Under the pieces are notes generated by a model. That model saw only the letters and a program-made list of their open reading frames with translations. It was not told where the DNA came from and searched no databases. DNA of 64,000 bases from Oscillospiraceae bacterium (GTDB lineage Bacteria; Bacillota_A; Clostridia; Oscillospirales; Oscillospiraceae): the NCBI GenBank assembly GCA_024690695.1, contig JAILOS010000013.1, positions 17,392 through 81,391 of the forward strand, read 5' to 3'. The number at the start of each line of letters is the position of its first letter. Position 1 is the first letter of the stretch. Shown here piece after piece: positions 48,391-57,278 of this stretch. A program made the position numbers and the translations under genes.

Positions 48391-49856
48391 AGATAGGTGC
48401 GGGCGTACTCTTCGGCCGAGCGGTCAAAGCTGAAGTCCTCGCTCATCGCGCTTCGGATCAGTCCGCCCATGATCTCGTCGCTGCTCCAGCATTCGAGCGC
48501 ACGGTACAGCGTATCCTTGAATTCGTCGGCGTTGTAGTTGGTGAAGCTGAAGCCCGTGCCCTCGCCGGTGTAGCGGTTATAGGGACGCACGGTGTCGCGC
48601 AGGCCGCCGGTCTCGCGCACGATGGGGATGCTGCCGTAGCGCATCGCAATCATCTGGCTGAGGCCGCAGGGCTCGAAGCGGGAGGGCATCACGTAGAAGT
48701 CGCTGCCGGCGTAGATCAGGTGGGCCAGATCCTCGTTGTACCCGATATAGGCGCACAGGCGGCCCTTCCAGCGGTTCTCGGCGCCGCGCATGAAGGTTTC
48801 GAAACGGCTGTCGCCGGTGCCGAGCAGGACAAACTGCATGTCCGAATAGCTCATCAGATCGTCGAGCACGGCGGCCACGAGATCGAAGCCCTTCTGCTCG
48901 GTCATGCGGGTGACCATCGCGAAAACGGGGACCTCGGGGCGCTGCTCCAGACCGAGCCGCTCCTGGAGCGCGGCCTTGCATTTGGCCTTGCCGCGCAGAT
49001 GACCGCGGTCGAAGTGCGCGGGGATCAGCGGGTCGGTGTGCGGATTGAACACGTCGACGTCGATGCCGTTGACAATGCCGGTGAGCTGGGCGGCGCGGGC
49101 GTTTAGGATGCCCTCCAGACCCTCGGCGTAATAGGGCATGCGGATCTCCTCGGCATAGCTGGGGCTGACCGTGTTGATGCGGTCGGAGAAAACGCAGCCG
49201 GCCTTCAGGAAGTCGGCGCAGCCGTTGAGCTCCATGAACTCCGGCGTGTAGTAGCGTCCGTCCACTCCCAGCAGGTCCTGCACGTAATCGAAGCCGAACT
49301 TGCCCTGGAAGGCGATGTTGTGGATCGTCAGCAGGTATTTGAGCCGCTCCTGCATCCCGCCGACGTACTGCGTGCGGGCCAGCATCGGCAGCATCGCGGT
49401 GTGCCAGTCGTTGCAGTGCACGATCTCCGGCGTGAAGTCCAGCACCGGGATCGCGTCCAGCACGGCGCGGCAGAAGAAAGCGTACTGCTCGCCCTCGGGA
49501 TAGCCGCCGCGGTAGATCTTGTCGCCGAAGTACTGCTCGTTGTCGATCAGATAGATCACGACGCCGTCGATCACCAGCTTTTCAAGGCCGACGTAAGCCT
49601 CGCGCCAGCCGAGACGGCTGGTGAAGCTGAGCATGTGCTCCACCTGACCGGCGTATTTGTCCTTGACGATGCGGTGATAGGGCATGATGACCCTGGCCTC
49701 GATGTTCAGCGCGCGAAAGGCCTTCGGCAGCGTGCCGGCCACGTCGGCCAGACCGCCGGTTTTGGCCAGAGGCATGCACTCGGCCGCCGCCAGCAGCACG
49801 CGGGGCATTTCCTTCCGGCCGCGTTCGCGGAGCATGTCGCGGAATTCTTTTTTCAT
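48378..49856 (-). CDS. glgA: Glycogen synthase
   Basis: The 492-residue GT5 enzyme has the ADP-glucose-binding AAAECMPLAKTGGLADVAGT near 24, EIVHCNDWHTAMLP near 144, GIVNGIDVDVFNP near 262, FVLLGTGD near 341, and the acceptor-proximal PSRFEPCGLSQMIAMRYGSI near 401. It extends alpha-1,4-glucan from ADP-glucose. It overlaps glgB by four bases (ATGA), showing translational coupling. glgC and glgD are not in the window, so ADP-glucose must be made by genes elsewhere. An in-frame ATG at residue 17 (MPRVLLAAAECMP) is an alternative start. Confidence 0.94.
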   Translation of the reverse strand: MKKEFRDMLRERGRKEMPRVLLAAAECMPLAKTGGLADVAGTLPKAFRALNIEARVIMPYHRIVKDKYAGQVEHMLSFTSRLGWREAYVGLEKLVIDGVVIYLIDNEQYFGDKIYRGGYPEGEQYAFFCRAVLDAIPVLDFTPEIVHCNDWHTAMLPMLARTQYVGGMQERLKYLLTIHNIAFQGKFGFDYVQDLLGVDGRYYTPEFMELNGCADFLKAGCVFSDRINTVSPSYAEEIRMPYYAEGLEGILNARAAQLTGIVNGIDVDVFNPHTDPLIPAHFDRGHLRGKAKCKAALQERLGLEQRPEVPVFAMVTRMTEQKGFDLVAAVLDDLMSYSDMQFVLLGTGDSRFETFMRGAENRWKGRLCAYIGYNEDLAHLIYAGSDFYVMPSRFEPCGLSQMIAMRYGSIPIVRETGGLRDTVRPYNRYTGEGTGFSFTNYNADEFKDTLYRALECWSSDEIMGGLIRSAMSEDFSFDRSAEEYARTYLWML

Positions 49857-51766
49857 TTCGCTTTCCTCCCGGTTTGAATCTTTTCATATTGGAACCAGAC
49901 GGTCGACAGCGGCGGGATCGTGATGCGCGCCGACCAGGGCTTGTCCGTAAAGGCCTCGTGCATGGCGCGGATCGTCCCGGCGTTGCGGACGCCGCCGCCG
50001 CCGAAGCGCTCCTCGTCGCTGCTGAGCAGCTCGTGCAGCACGCCGTTTTCCGGCAGGCCGATCACAAAGCCGTCAAGCCGCACGGGCGTAAAGTTGCAGG
50101 CGCAGACGAGGTAGCTGCCGGCCTTCGGCGCCATGCGCAGGAAGGCGACGGCGCTGCGGTCGCGGTCGTCCACGTTCAGCCACTGGAAGCCGTCCCAGCT
50201 CTTGTCGAGCTCGGTCAGCGCGGGGGTGCTGCGGTAAAGGCGGTTGAGCTCCTTCACGTACTCGCGAAGCTGCGCGTGACGGGGATAGTCCAACAGCAGC
50301 CAGTCGAGCGGCTGCTGCCAGTTCCACTCGATGAACTGGCCGAATTCGCCGCCCATGAAGGTGTGCTTTTTGCCGGGGTGGGCGAACTGATACCCGTAGA
50401 GCGTGCGCAGAGAGGCGAATTTCTGGTCGTAGTCGCCGCTCATTTTGTTGAGCATCGAGCGCTTGCCGTGCACGACCTCGTCGTGCGAATAGGCGAGCAC
50501 GTAGTTTTCCGAAAAGGCGTACATCATCGAGAAGGTCAGCTTGTCGTGATGATACTTGCGGTAGATCGGGTCGAGGGCCATATAGTCGAGCGTGTCGTGC
50601 ATGAAGCCCATGTCCCACTTGAAGCAGAAGCCCAGCCCGCCGACCGACGGAGGCGCGGTGATCAGCGGGAAGGCCGTGGACTCCTCGGCGATCGTGATCG
50701 CGCCGTGATAGCGGCGCAGGATCGTGGAGTTGAGCTTTTTCAGAAATTCCACGGCGCCGAGATTGATGTTGCCGCCCTCGCGGTTGGGCGTGTATTCGCC
50801 GTCGCGCCGGCCGTAGTTGAGGTAGAGCATCGAGCTCACCGCGTCCACGCGGATGCCGTCGATATGGAATTCCTCGAAGAATTTGCAGGCGGAGGAGACC
50901 AGAAAGCTCTGCACCTGGTCGCTGGCGTAGTCAAAGATCAGCGTGCCCCACTCGGGGTGGTTGGCCATGCGCTCCTCCTTGCACTCGAACTGCGGCGTCC
51001 CGTCGAAGCGGGCCAGACCGTGCTCGTCTTTCGGAAAATGCGCAGGCACCCAGTCCATGATCAGGCCGATGCCGTGGCGATGGAGCGTATCGACCAGATA
51101 ACGGAAGTCGTCCGGGTCGCCGTAGCGGGAGGTGGGGGCGTAGTAGCCCGTCACCTGATAGCCCCAGGAGCCGTCGTAGGGGAACTCCGTAACGGGCATG
51201 ATCTCCACGTGGGTGAAGCCCATCTCCTCGCAGTAGACGCTCAGCTCGTCGGCAAGCTCCCGGTAGAGCGGCCGATAGCCCGGCAGGGCGCGCCAGGAGG
51301 AGGCGTGCACCTCGTACACGCTCATCGGGCTGGTCATGAAATCGCGCTGCTCGCGCGCGGCCATATAGGCGCCGTCGTTCCACTGAAACTCGCTGTGATC
51401 GAAGACAATCGAGGCGGTTTCGCTGCTGTGCTGACTGAAGGCGGCGAAGGGATCGGACTTCAGGAGCCTTCGCCCGTCGGCTCCCTCGACGCAGTATTTA
51501 TAGCGCGCGCCGTGCCAGACGCCCTCAACGAAGGCGATCCAGCAGCCGCCCTCGACGCGCTCCATGCGCGTTTCATCCCAGGCCCAGCCGTTGAAATCGC
51601 CGGCGATGGTCACGCTCCGGGCGTTCGGCGCCCAGACGAGGAACCGATGCCGCCGGAGCTCGGGTATGTAGGTGCAGCCGAAGCTGACCCAGGCCCGCTG
51701 CGCTTCGCCGATGTTGAAGAGGTAGATGTCGTCGCGGGGGATATAGGCTTGCCATTCTTTGTTCAT
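49853..51766 (-). CDS. glgB: 1,4-alpha-glucan branching enzyme
   Basis: ATG 51766 (MNKEW) is chosen for AGGAG eight bases upstream; an in-frame TTG two codons earlier is less likely. The 637-residue protein has a CBM48 domain (about 30-125; FLVWAPNARSVTIAGDFNGW), then a GH13 barrel with EIMPVTEFPYDGSWGYQVTG, catalytic DGIRVDAVSSML near 300, AITIAEEST near 352 and LAYSHDEVVHGKRSML near 425, and a C-terminal beta domain. It introduces alpha-1,6 branches into glycogen. It is the first gene of the glycogen operon. Confidence 0.94.
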   Translation of the reverse strand: MNKEWQAYIPRDDIYLFNIGEAQRAWVSFGCTYIPELRRHRFLVWAPNARSVTIAGDFNGWAWDETRMERVEGGCWIAFVEGVWHGARYKYCVEGADGRRLLKSDPFAAFSQHSSETASIVFDHSEFQWNDGAYMAAREQRDFMTSPMSVYEVHASSWRALPGYRPLYRELADELSVYCEEMGFTHVEIMPVTEFPYDGSWGYQVTGYYAPTSRYGDPDDFRYLVDTLHRHGIGLIMDWVPAHFPKDEHGLARFDGTPQFECKEERMANHPEWGTLIFDYASDQVQSFLVSSACKFFEEFHIDGIRVDAVSSMLYLNYGRRDGEYTPNREGGNINLGAVEFLKKLNSTILRRYHGAITIAEESTAFPLITAPPSVGGLGFCFKWDMGFMHDTLDYMALDPIYRKYHHDKLTFSMMYAFSENYVLAYSHDEVVHGKRSMLNKMSGDYDQKFASLRTLYGYQFAHPGKKHTFMGGEFGQFIEWNWQQPLDWLLLDYPRHAQLREYVKELNRLYRSTPALTELDKSWDGFQWLNVDDRDRSAVAFLRMAPKAGSYLVCACNFTPVRLDGFVIGLPENGVLHELLSSDEERFGGGGVRNAGTIRAMHEAFTDKPWSARITIPPLSTVWFQYEKIQTGRKAK

Positions 51767-51799
51767 GGACAACGCTCCTCTCTATCTTTTGACACGTCT

Positions 51800-51828
51800 A
51801 TTATACTGCGGCGGCCATTGTTTTCCAA
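51800..51828 (-). promoter_or_regulatory. Promoter of the glycogen operon
   Basis: Minus-strand TTGGAA (51828-51823), a 17-base spacer and TATAAT (51805-51800), 34 bases before glgB. Confidence 0.7.
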
Positions 51829-51971
51829 GAGGAAATTTTGCTTTACGCCTTCTTTCTTTTTCGCTTTTTCGCCGAAAGGAAGTCTTTTCCTTGCTTTCTT
51901 CGCAAAACGCTACTATAATGGCAGCGGATACTCTGTATACTATGAAAGAGAAACGAGAAGAGGTCCGTTCC

Positions 51972-53183
51972 ATGAAAAAATTTTTGCTCTGGCTGATCGT
52001 CATACTCATGCTGATCTCCGCGCTGGGCTTTTTCGTGTCCCAGCGGATGGCGATCGGCGAAAAGACAGACTCTGCGGAATCCGCGAAAGCAGCCGCCGCG
52101 CCCGTCGCCCAACCGGCGGCGAGCGCGGCGCCCGTTTCGGAGCCGACGCCGAGGCCGACCCCGGAGCCGACGCCCGAACCCACGCCGGAGCCGACCCCGG
52201 AGCCGCAGCCGGAATTCTTCGTGATCTCCTATATCGGCGATCTGACGCTCGTGAGCCATCAGCACTCCACGGACTACCAGACCAAAATGAACGGCGATTA
52301 CAGCTATCCGCTGTCCAACGTGAGCTCGCTGCTGAAAGAGGACGAGTACACGATCGGCAATCTGGAGTGCAGCTTCTCGGACGAGCCGCTCTGGTCCTCC
52401 AGGACCTTCTATTTCCGCGCGCCCAGCGAGTATGCGCAGATCCTGACCGAGGGCGGCGTCGATTTCGTCACGACCGCCAACAACCACACCGACGATTTCG
52501 GCGACAAGGGAATCAAGGATACCTGCGCGGCGCTGGAGGCTTACGGCGTCCCCTACGGCGTCAACGACCAGGCGCAGGTCGTCGAGACGCCGAACGGCCT
52601 GAAGCTCGGCATTTACTGCCAGTTCAGCCGCGCTTACGGCGATTACCGGCCCGACCTCGATTCGGCCCTGGCCGGCATCGAGAAGCTCAAGCAGGAGGGG
52701 GCCGAGTATATCATCTGCGCCTTCCACTGGGGCATCGAGCTGCATTACCGACCGGAGCAGTCGCAGATCGACATCGGGCGCGCCTGCATCGACGCCGGCG
52801 CGGACATGATCTACGGCAGCCATCCGCATTGTCTGCAGCCGGCCGAGGAGTACAACGGCGGCATCATCCTCTACAGCATGGGCAACTTCAGCTTCGGCGG
52901 CCACAACGCGCCCAGCGACCCGGACACCGCGATCGTGCAGGTGCTGATGAAGCGCGATCTGGACGGGAGCGTGTCCCACGTCAGCTATACGATCATCCCC
53001 TGCAGCGTCAGCAGCCGCCCGGCGCTCGAAGGCTACACCGGGCCGGGCTACAACGACTACAGGCCCACGCCCTACGATGCGGACGATCCGGCCTACGAGC
53101 GGGCGATGAGCAAAGTGACGGGCGAATATACGGGCCCCAACGGGGAGGCCAATTATGACGCCTGGCACGAGAGCCACGGCTGA
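51972..53183 (+). CDS. CapA family membrane-anchored metallophosphatase-like protein
   Basis: ATG 51972 (MKKFLLWLIVILMLISALGF) has AGAGG eight bases upstream and gives a proper N-terminal anchor; an ATG ten codons earlier is possible. The 403-residue protein has the anchor helix, an Ala/Pro stretch, a Glu-Pro-Thr spacer (about 58-80) and a CapA/PgsA-type domain: YIGDLTLVSH near 86, NLECSFSDEPLW near 124, TTANNHTDDFGDKGI near 162, CAFHWGIELHYRPEQ near 247 and YGSHPHCLQP near 280, ending YSMGNFSFGG. Relatives take part in capsule (poly-gamma-glutamate) handling, but no other capsule genes are here. Confidence 0.87.
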   Translation: MKKFLLWLIVILMLISALGFFVSQRMAIGEKTDSAESAKAAAAPVAQPAASAAPVSEPTPRPTPEPTPEPTPEPTPEPQPEFFVISYIGDLTLVSHQHSTDYQTKMNGDYSYPLSNVSSLLKEDEYTIGNLECSFSDEPLWSSRTFYFRAPSEYAQILTEGGVDFVTTANNHTDDFGDKGIKDTCAALEAYGVPYGVNDQAQVVETPNGLKLGIYCQFSRAYGDYRPDLDSALAGIEKLKQEGAEYIICAFHWGIELHYRPEQSQIDIGRACIDAGADMIYGSHPHCLQPAEEYNGGIILYSMGNFSFGGHNAPSDPDTAIVQVLMKRDLDGSVSHVSYTIIPCSVSSRPALEGYTGPGYNDYRPTPYDADDPAYERAMSKVTGEYTGPNGEANYDAWHESHG

Positions 53184-53200
53184 CAGATCCGGAAACGGCG

Positions 53201-53233
53201 AAACGGGAGCTTCTTCGGAAGCCCCCGTTTTTC
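53201..53233. terminator. Bidirectional terminator
   Basis: AAACGGGAGCTTC-TTCG-GAAGCCCCCGTTTTT has a TTCG tetraloop and lies between the convergent CapA-like and carboxypeptidase genes. Confidence 0.8.
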
Positions 53234-53255
53234 ATCTGCGCCGCGTTTCCCGCCG

Positions 53256-54425
53256 CTACTGCGCGCCGGCGGCCGCCGCGAGCAGCCGTCCCAGAAGCTC
53301 GCCGGTCGTCAGCCGCGGCAGCTCCCGCGCCGCCGTCACCGGCAGCTCCGCCACGGTCTCGCCGCCGAGCGTCACGCGCAGCGTGCCGAGCGGCTCGCCC
53401 TCCCGCACCGGAGCGGTCACGCTCTCCGGAAGCGTGAAGGAATATTCCGGGCGCTGTCCGCTTTTTTCCACCAGCGCCCAGGCCGGGCCCTCGACGCGCA
53501 GGGAGAGCGTCTCCTCTCCGCTCATCTCCGCCGGGAGCTCCGGCAGCCCTCCCTCGGGCCGCAGCGGGCAGAGCGTATAGGCCGCGAAGGCGTAGTTCAG
53601 CAGGGCCTTCGCGTCGGCGTTGCGCTTTTCAATGCTCTCGCAGCGCAGCACGACCGCGATATACTCCACGCCGTCCCGCTCGGCCGAGGCCGCCAGACAG
53701 TACATGGCGCTGCTGGTATAGCCGGTCTTGAGCCCGGTGCAGCCGGGGTACCAGTACACCAGCTTATTGGTGTTGTTCAGCTCGAAGGCGCCGTTGCGGA
53801 TGCTGTCGAGCCAGATCGTCGTGTAGTCCTTGATGATCGGATGACTCAGCAGCTCCCGCGAGATCACGGCCAGGTCGTAGGCGCTGCTGTAGTGCTCGCC
53901 GTCGTCGAACAGGCCGCTGCAGCTCGTAAAATGCGTGTCCTGCAGGCCGAGCTCCTCCGCCCGGCGGTTCATCCGCGCCACGAAGGCCTCCTCGCTGCCG
54001 GCGAGATGCTCGGCCAGCGCAACGGCGCAGTCATTGGCGGAGACGACGGCGACGCACTTGAGCATGTCGCTCAGGCTCATCTGCTCGCCCTCTTCGAGAT
54101 AGACGCAGCTGCCGCCGAAGGAGGCGGCCCGCGCGCTGGCAGTCACGGTGTCGTTGAGCGAGACGCGCCCGGCGTCGAGGTCCTCGACGATCAGCAGCAT
54201 CGTCATCACCTTCGTGACGCTGGCGGGGAACAGGCGCTCGTGCGCGTTTTTTTCAAGCAGCACCGTGCCCGTCTCCTTCTCCATCAGCAGCGCCGAGGGA
54301 GCGGAGACGGACAGGGGGGCGCCGGCGCTCTCGCTCCGGCTGACGGCGGGCATACGCTCCGAGGACGTCCAGCGCCCGGAGAAGAGACAGGCAAGGAGCA
54401 GACAACAGGCAAGGATCCGGTTCAT
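53256..54425 (-). CDS. D-alanyl-D-alanine carboxypeptidase (S11, DacF/PBP5-like)
   Basis: The 389-residue protein has a signal peptide (ILACCLLLACLFSG) and the three active-site motifs of S11 penicillin-binding proteins: SVTK near 72 (SxxK), SANDCAVALAEHL near 129 (SxN) and LKTGYTSSAM near 233 (KTG). A C-terminal PBP5-type beta domain follows (about 290-370), but the usual amphipathic membrane anchor at the very end is weak. It trims the terminal D-Ala from peptidoglycan stem peptides. The N-terminal Cys residues include CLFSGR, not a good lipobox. Confidence 0.92.
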   Translation of the reverse strand: MNRILACCLLLACLFSGRWTSSERMPAVSRSESAGAPLSVSAPSALLMEKETGTVLLEKNAHERLFPASVTKVMTMLLIVEDLDAGRVSLNDTVTASARAASFGGSCVYLEEGEQMSLSDMLKCVAVVSANDCAVALAEHLAGSEEAFVARMNRRAEELGLQDTHFTSCSGLFDDGEHYSSAYDLAVISRELLSHPIIKDYTTIWLDSIRNGAFELNNTNKLVYWYPGCTGLKTGYTSSAMYCLAASAERDGVEYIAVVLRCESIEKRNADAKALLNYAFAAYTLCPLRPEGGLPELPAEMSGEETLSLRVEGPAWALVEKSGQRPEYSFTLPESVTAPVREGEPLGTLRVTLGGETVAELPVTAARELPRLTTGELLGRLLAAAAGAQ

Positions 54426-54675
54426 AACAGCCTCCCGACGGAAACAGAAACTTTGCTATACCCTATGTACGGGGAGGGAAGACTATGAATCGGTTGACGC
54501 GGTTATGTATATTCTGTCGGAGAGAGTGGATAAGCCCCGCTTTCTGCTGTGAAAGCGAGGGATGGGATCATGCGGACTTTTAACATTTTCAACAAAATTG
54601 TCAACAAGCCGAAACTGCATACATTCAAAAACCGGTTTCCATAATGCAAAGAAAAAGAATGTTTACAAATTCGTA
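54426..54675. other. Intergenic region between the carboxypeptidase and AI-2E genes
   Basis: This 250-base stretch becomes AT-rich toward its right end. A 32-codon frame at 54485-54583 has GGGAGG seven bases before its ATG, but its product (MNRLTRLCIFCRREWISPAF and on) resembles nothing. On the minus strand a TTGACA lies at 54613-54608 without a convincing -10. No RNA family is recognised. Confidence 0.35.
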
Positions 54676-54705
54676 TTGACGCGGCGGCGCGGCGGATAGT
54701 AAAAT
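54676..54705 (+). promoter_or_regulatory. Promoter of the AI-2E family gene
   Basis: TTGACG (54676-54681), an 18-base spacer and TAAAAT (54700-54705), 26 bases before the start. Confidence 0.55.
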
Positions 54706-54730
54706 ATATGATACGGAAGGGGGAGAGGCC

Positions 54731-56032
54731 ATGAGACAGAAATTCCGGTGGGACAAGAAATATCTGCACTGGGGCGTTACCGCGTTCAGCGTGATCGCGG
54801 CGTCGGTCCTCTTTTACATCCTGCTCACGCGCCTGCCGGCCATCGGCCGGTTTCTGAAGTCGGTCGGGAATATCCTCGGGCCCTTTATCTGGGGCTTCGT
54901 GATCTGCTATCTGCTCGCTCCGCTGATGAAATGGATGGAGCGGACGCTGTTTCTGCCGCTGGGTCGTCGCCTGTTTCCCAAAAAGGAAAAAGGGGCCGCG
55001 GCCTTTGCACGCGGCCTGAGCGTCACCTTCTCGATCCTGATCTTCCTGGTGGTTTTCGGCGCGGTGATCTATCTGATCGTCTCCCAGCTCGCCGACGCCC
55101 TTACCATCGTCCAGCAGGCGCCGGACTTTATCGAGAGCCTGACGGTCTGGGCGGAGAATCTGCTGGCCGACAATCCCATCGTGGAGGAATACGCGACCGC
55201 GCTGCTCGGCAACACGAACGAATATATCGCCAACTGGGTGCGCACCACGGTGGCGCCGCGTCTCGGCGACGTCGTGACCAGCGTGACCAGCGGCGTGAAG
55301 GTCTTCCTGGTCGGCGTCTACAACCTGATCGTCGGCATCTTCGTGTCGGTCTATCTGCTGGCCAACCTTGAGGGCTTCAAGGCTGGCGTCAAGCGCCTGA
55401 CCTACAGCATTTTCTCCGTGGAGACGGCGGAAAAGCTCCGCGAGGCGGTGCACTTTACCGACAAGACCTTCCTGGGCTTCATCTCCGGCAAGCTGCTCGA
55501 CTCGGCCATCATCGGCCTGATCTGCTATATCGCCTGCCTGATCATGAAAATGCCCTATCCGCTGCTCGTCAGCGTCATCGTCGGCGTGACGAACGTGATC
55601 CCCTTCTTCGGCCCCTTCATCGGAGCCATCCCCTGCGCGCTGATCATTCTGATGGACGATCCCAGCAAGTTCCTGCTGTTCGTCATCTTCATCATCCTGC
55701 TGCAGCAGCTCGACGGCAACGTCATCGGCCCGAAGATCCTCGGCGGCAGCACGGGCATCAACGGCTTCTGGGTCATGTTCTCCATCATCGTCGGCGCCGG
55801 AGCCTTCGGCTTCTGGGGCATGCTGCTGGGCGTGCCGGTCTTCGTCGTGGTCTACACCTTCATCAACCGCGGCACGGAAAAACGCCTGAGATTCAACGAC
55901 CTGCCCACAGACCCGGAGGAATACCGGAAAATCGAACATATCGACCCGGTCACGCGCGAGATCACCTGGGCCGAGCCGGAGCCGGAAAAGAAGCCGAGAA
56001 CGCCGAAAAAGGCGCCCCCGGCCAAGGAATAA
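54731..56032 (+). CDS. AI-2E family transporter (PerM-like)
   Basis: The 433-residue membrane protein has about seven to eight helices in the AI-2E layout. These are an N-terminal pair (about 15-75), a third helix (about 98-125), an amphipathic segment, and a C-terminal bundle with LGFISGKLLDSAIIGLICYI near 253, VIPFFGPFIGAIP near 292, QQLDGNVIGPKILGGSTGIN near 323 and a final AGAFGFWGMLLGVP. The C-terminal 60 residues are cytoplasmic and charged. Members export small molecules or act as ion antiporters, and the AI-2 name is not evidence of substrate. Confidence 0.9.
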   Translation: MRQKFRWDKKYLHWGVTAFSVIAASVLFYILLTRLPAIGRFLKSVGNILGPFIWGFVICYLLAPLMKWMERTLFLPLGRRLFPKKEKGAAAFARGLSVTFSILIFLVVFGAVIYLIVSQLADALTIVQQAPDFIESLTVWAENLLADNPIVEEYATALLGNTNEYIANWVRTTVAPRLGDVVTSVTSGVKVFLVGVYNLIVGIFVSVYLLANLEGFKAGVKRLTYSIFSVETAEKLREAVHFTDKTFLGFISGKLLDSAIIGLICYIACLIMKMPYPLLVSVIVGVTNVIPFFGPFIGAIPCALIILMDDPSKFLLFVIFIILLQQLDGNVIGPKILGGSTGINGFWVMFSIIVGAGAFGFWGMLLGVPVFVVVYTFINRGTEKRLRFNDLPTDPEEYRKIEHIDPVTREITWAEPEPEKKPRTPKKAPPAKE

Positions 56033-56045
56033 GCGGAATAAAAAA

Positions 56046-56082
56046 GCAAAAAGCTGTGGACACGAAGGTTCACAGCTTTTTG
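56046..56082. terminator. Bidirectional terminator
   Basis: GCAAAAAGCTGTG and CACAGCTTTTTGC pair around a short loop, between convergent genes. Confidence 0.85.
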
Positions 56083-56088
56083 CATCCA

Positions 56089-57219
56089 TCAGCGGTGGGC
56101 CAGCCGGTCGTGCGCTTCCTTCAGCGCCCGGCAGAAGGCGAGAGCGTCCTCTTCGCTGTTCAGGCGGCTGAGGCCGACGCGGATCGCCCCGTCGATCACC
56201 TCGCTGCGCAGGCCCATCGCCTCCAGCACGTGGCTGCGCGCGCCCTTTTTGCAGGCGGAGCTGCGCGAGACGTAGATCTCCTGCGCTTCGAGGAAATTCA
56301 GCAGCACCTCGCTGCGCCAGCCGGGCAGCGACAGGCTGAGGATGTGCGGCGCGCCGCCGCCGATGAGCTGCAGCTCCGGCAGCTCCGGCCGCAGCGTGTC
56401 CGTGATTAGCGTCCGCAGCGCTTCCATCCGCTTTACCGAGAGGGCCATCTCCGCTTTGCCGACCGCGGCGGCAGCGCCGAAGGCGGCGATCTGCGGCAGG
56501 GCCTCCGTCCCGGCGCGGCGGCCGTTCTCCTGCGCGCCGCCGACGAGGAAGGGCTTCAGGCGCAGGCCCCTGCGGATGTACAGCGCGCCCACGCCCTTCG
56601 GCGCGTGGATCTTGTGTCCGCTGAGGCTGACGAGATCCGCGCCCAGCGAAGAAGGCGTAAAGGGCAGCTTCAAAAAGCCCTGCACCGCGTCGCAGTGCAG
56701 CAGAGCGGGGGAATTCGCCCGCCGGAGCGCGGCGGAAACGGCGGAAAGATCCGTTACCGCGCCGGTTTCGTTATTGACCAGCATCAAAGAAACGAGTATA
56801 GTATCCTCACGCAGCGCGTTTTCCACGTCCTCGGCGCGGACCGCGCCGCTGCGGTCGGGCTTGAGCCGCGTGACCTCGAAGCCGCGCCGCTCCAGCTCGT
56901 CGAGACTTTTGCGCACGGCGTCGTGCTCCGCGGCGGAGCTGATCACATGCCGGCCGCGGCGCTTCATCGCCTCCGCGCCGCCGAGCAGCGCCCAGTTGTC
57001 GCTCTCCGAGCCGCAGGAGGTGAAGACCAGCTCCTCCGGTGCGCAGCCGAGCGCCGCGGCGACCTGGCCGCGCGCTTTGTCCAGCAGCTTTTTCGCCTCG
57101 CGCCCCTTCGCGTGGGTCGAGCTCGGATTGCCGTAGCACTCCGTCATCGCATAGGCGGCCGCCTCGAGCGCCTCGGGGCAGACCTTCGTGGTAGCGGCGT
57201 TGTCCAGATAGTGTTCCAT
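56089..57219 (-). CDS. Cysteine desulfurase (IscS/NifS-like)
   Basis: The 376-residue PLP enzyme has the start YLDNAATTKVCPEALEA, GNPSSTHAKGREAK near 30, SSAAEHDAV near 93 (His over PLP), the PLP-Lys in SLSGHKIHAPKGVGALY near 199 and the catalytic-Cys loop SRSSACKKGARSHVLEAMGL near 321. It removes sulfur from cysteine as an enzyme-bound persulfide for Fe-S clusters or tRNA thiolation. It is divergent from mtaB (59 bases apart), a radical-SAM enzyme that needs both Fe-S clusters and sulfur, and mnmA in this window also needs a donor. No iscU-like gene is adjacent. Confidence 0.92.
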   Translation of the reverse strand: MEHYLDNAATTKVCPEALEAAAYAMTECYGNPSSTHAKGREAKKLLDKARGQVAAALGCAPEELVFTSCGSESDNWALLGGAEAMKRRGRHVISSAAEHDAVRKSLDELERRGFEVTRLKPDRSGAVRAEDVENALREDTILVSLMLVNNETGAVTDLSAVSAALRRANSPALLHCDAVQGFLKLPFTPSSLGADLVSLSGHKIHAPKGVGALYIRRGLRLKPFLVGGAQENGRRAGTEALPQIAAFGAAAAVGKAEMALSVKRMEALRTLITDTLRPELPELQLIGGGAPHILSLSLPGWRSEVLLNFLEAQEIYVSRSSACKKGARSHVLEAMGLRSEVIDGAIRVGLSRLNSEEDALAFCRALKEAHDRLAHR

Positions 57220-57278
57220 GATTTTTCTGCCGCGCGGAAAACGCGCGTTCCATTTCTAAAGAGTAAAGAGGCTGTTCG

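Noticed and set aside
52140..52206. Minisatellite as a mobile element
   Set aside because: The repeats encode the Thr-Pro-Glu spacer of the CapA-like protein in frame and have no element-like ends.
54500..54552. Frame ending VMYILSERVDKPRFLL, which looks protein-like
   Set aside because: It has no start codon with a ribosome binding site and no upstream coding continuity; probably chance.
54485..54583. 32-codon frame with a good Shine-Dalgarno upstream of the AI-2E gene
   Set aside because: The peptide resembles nothing, there is no clear promoter, and it is not near a gene that would need a leader peptide.
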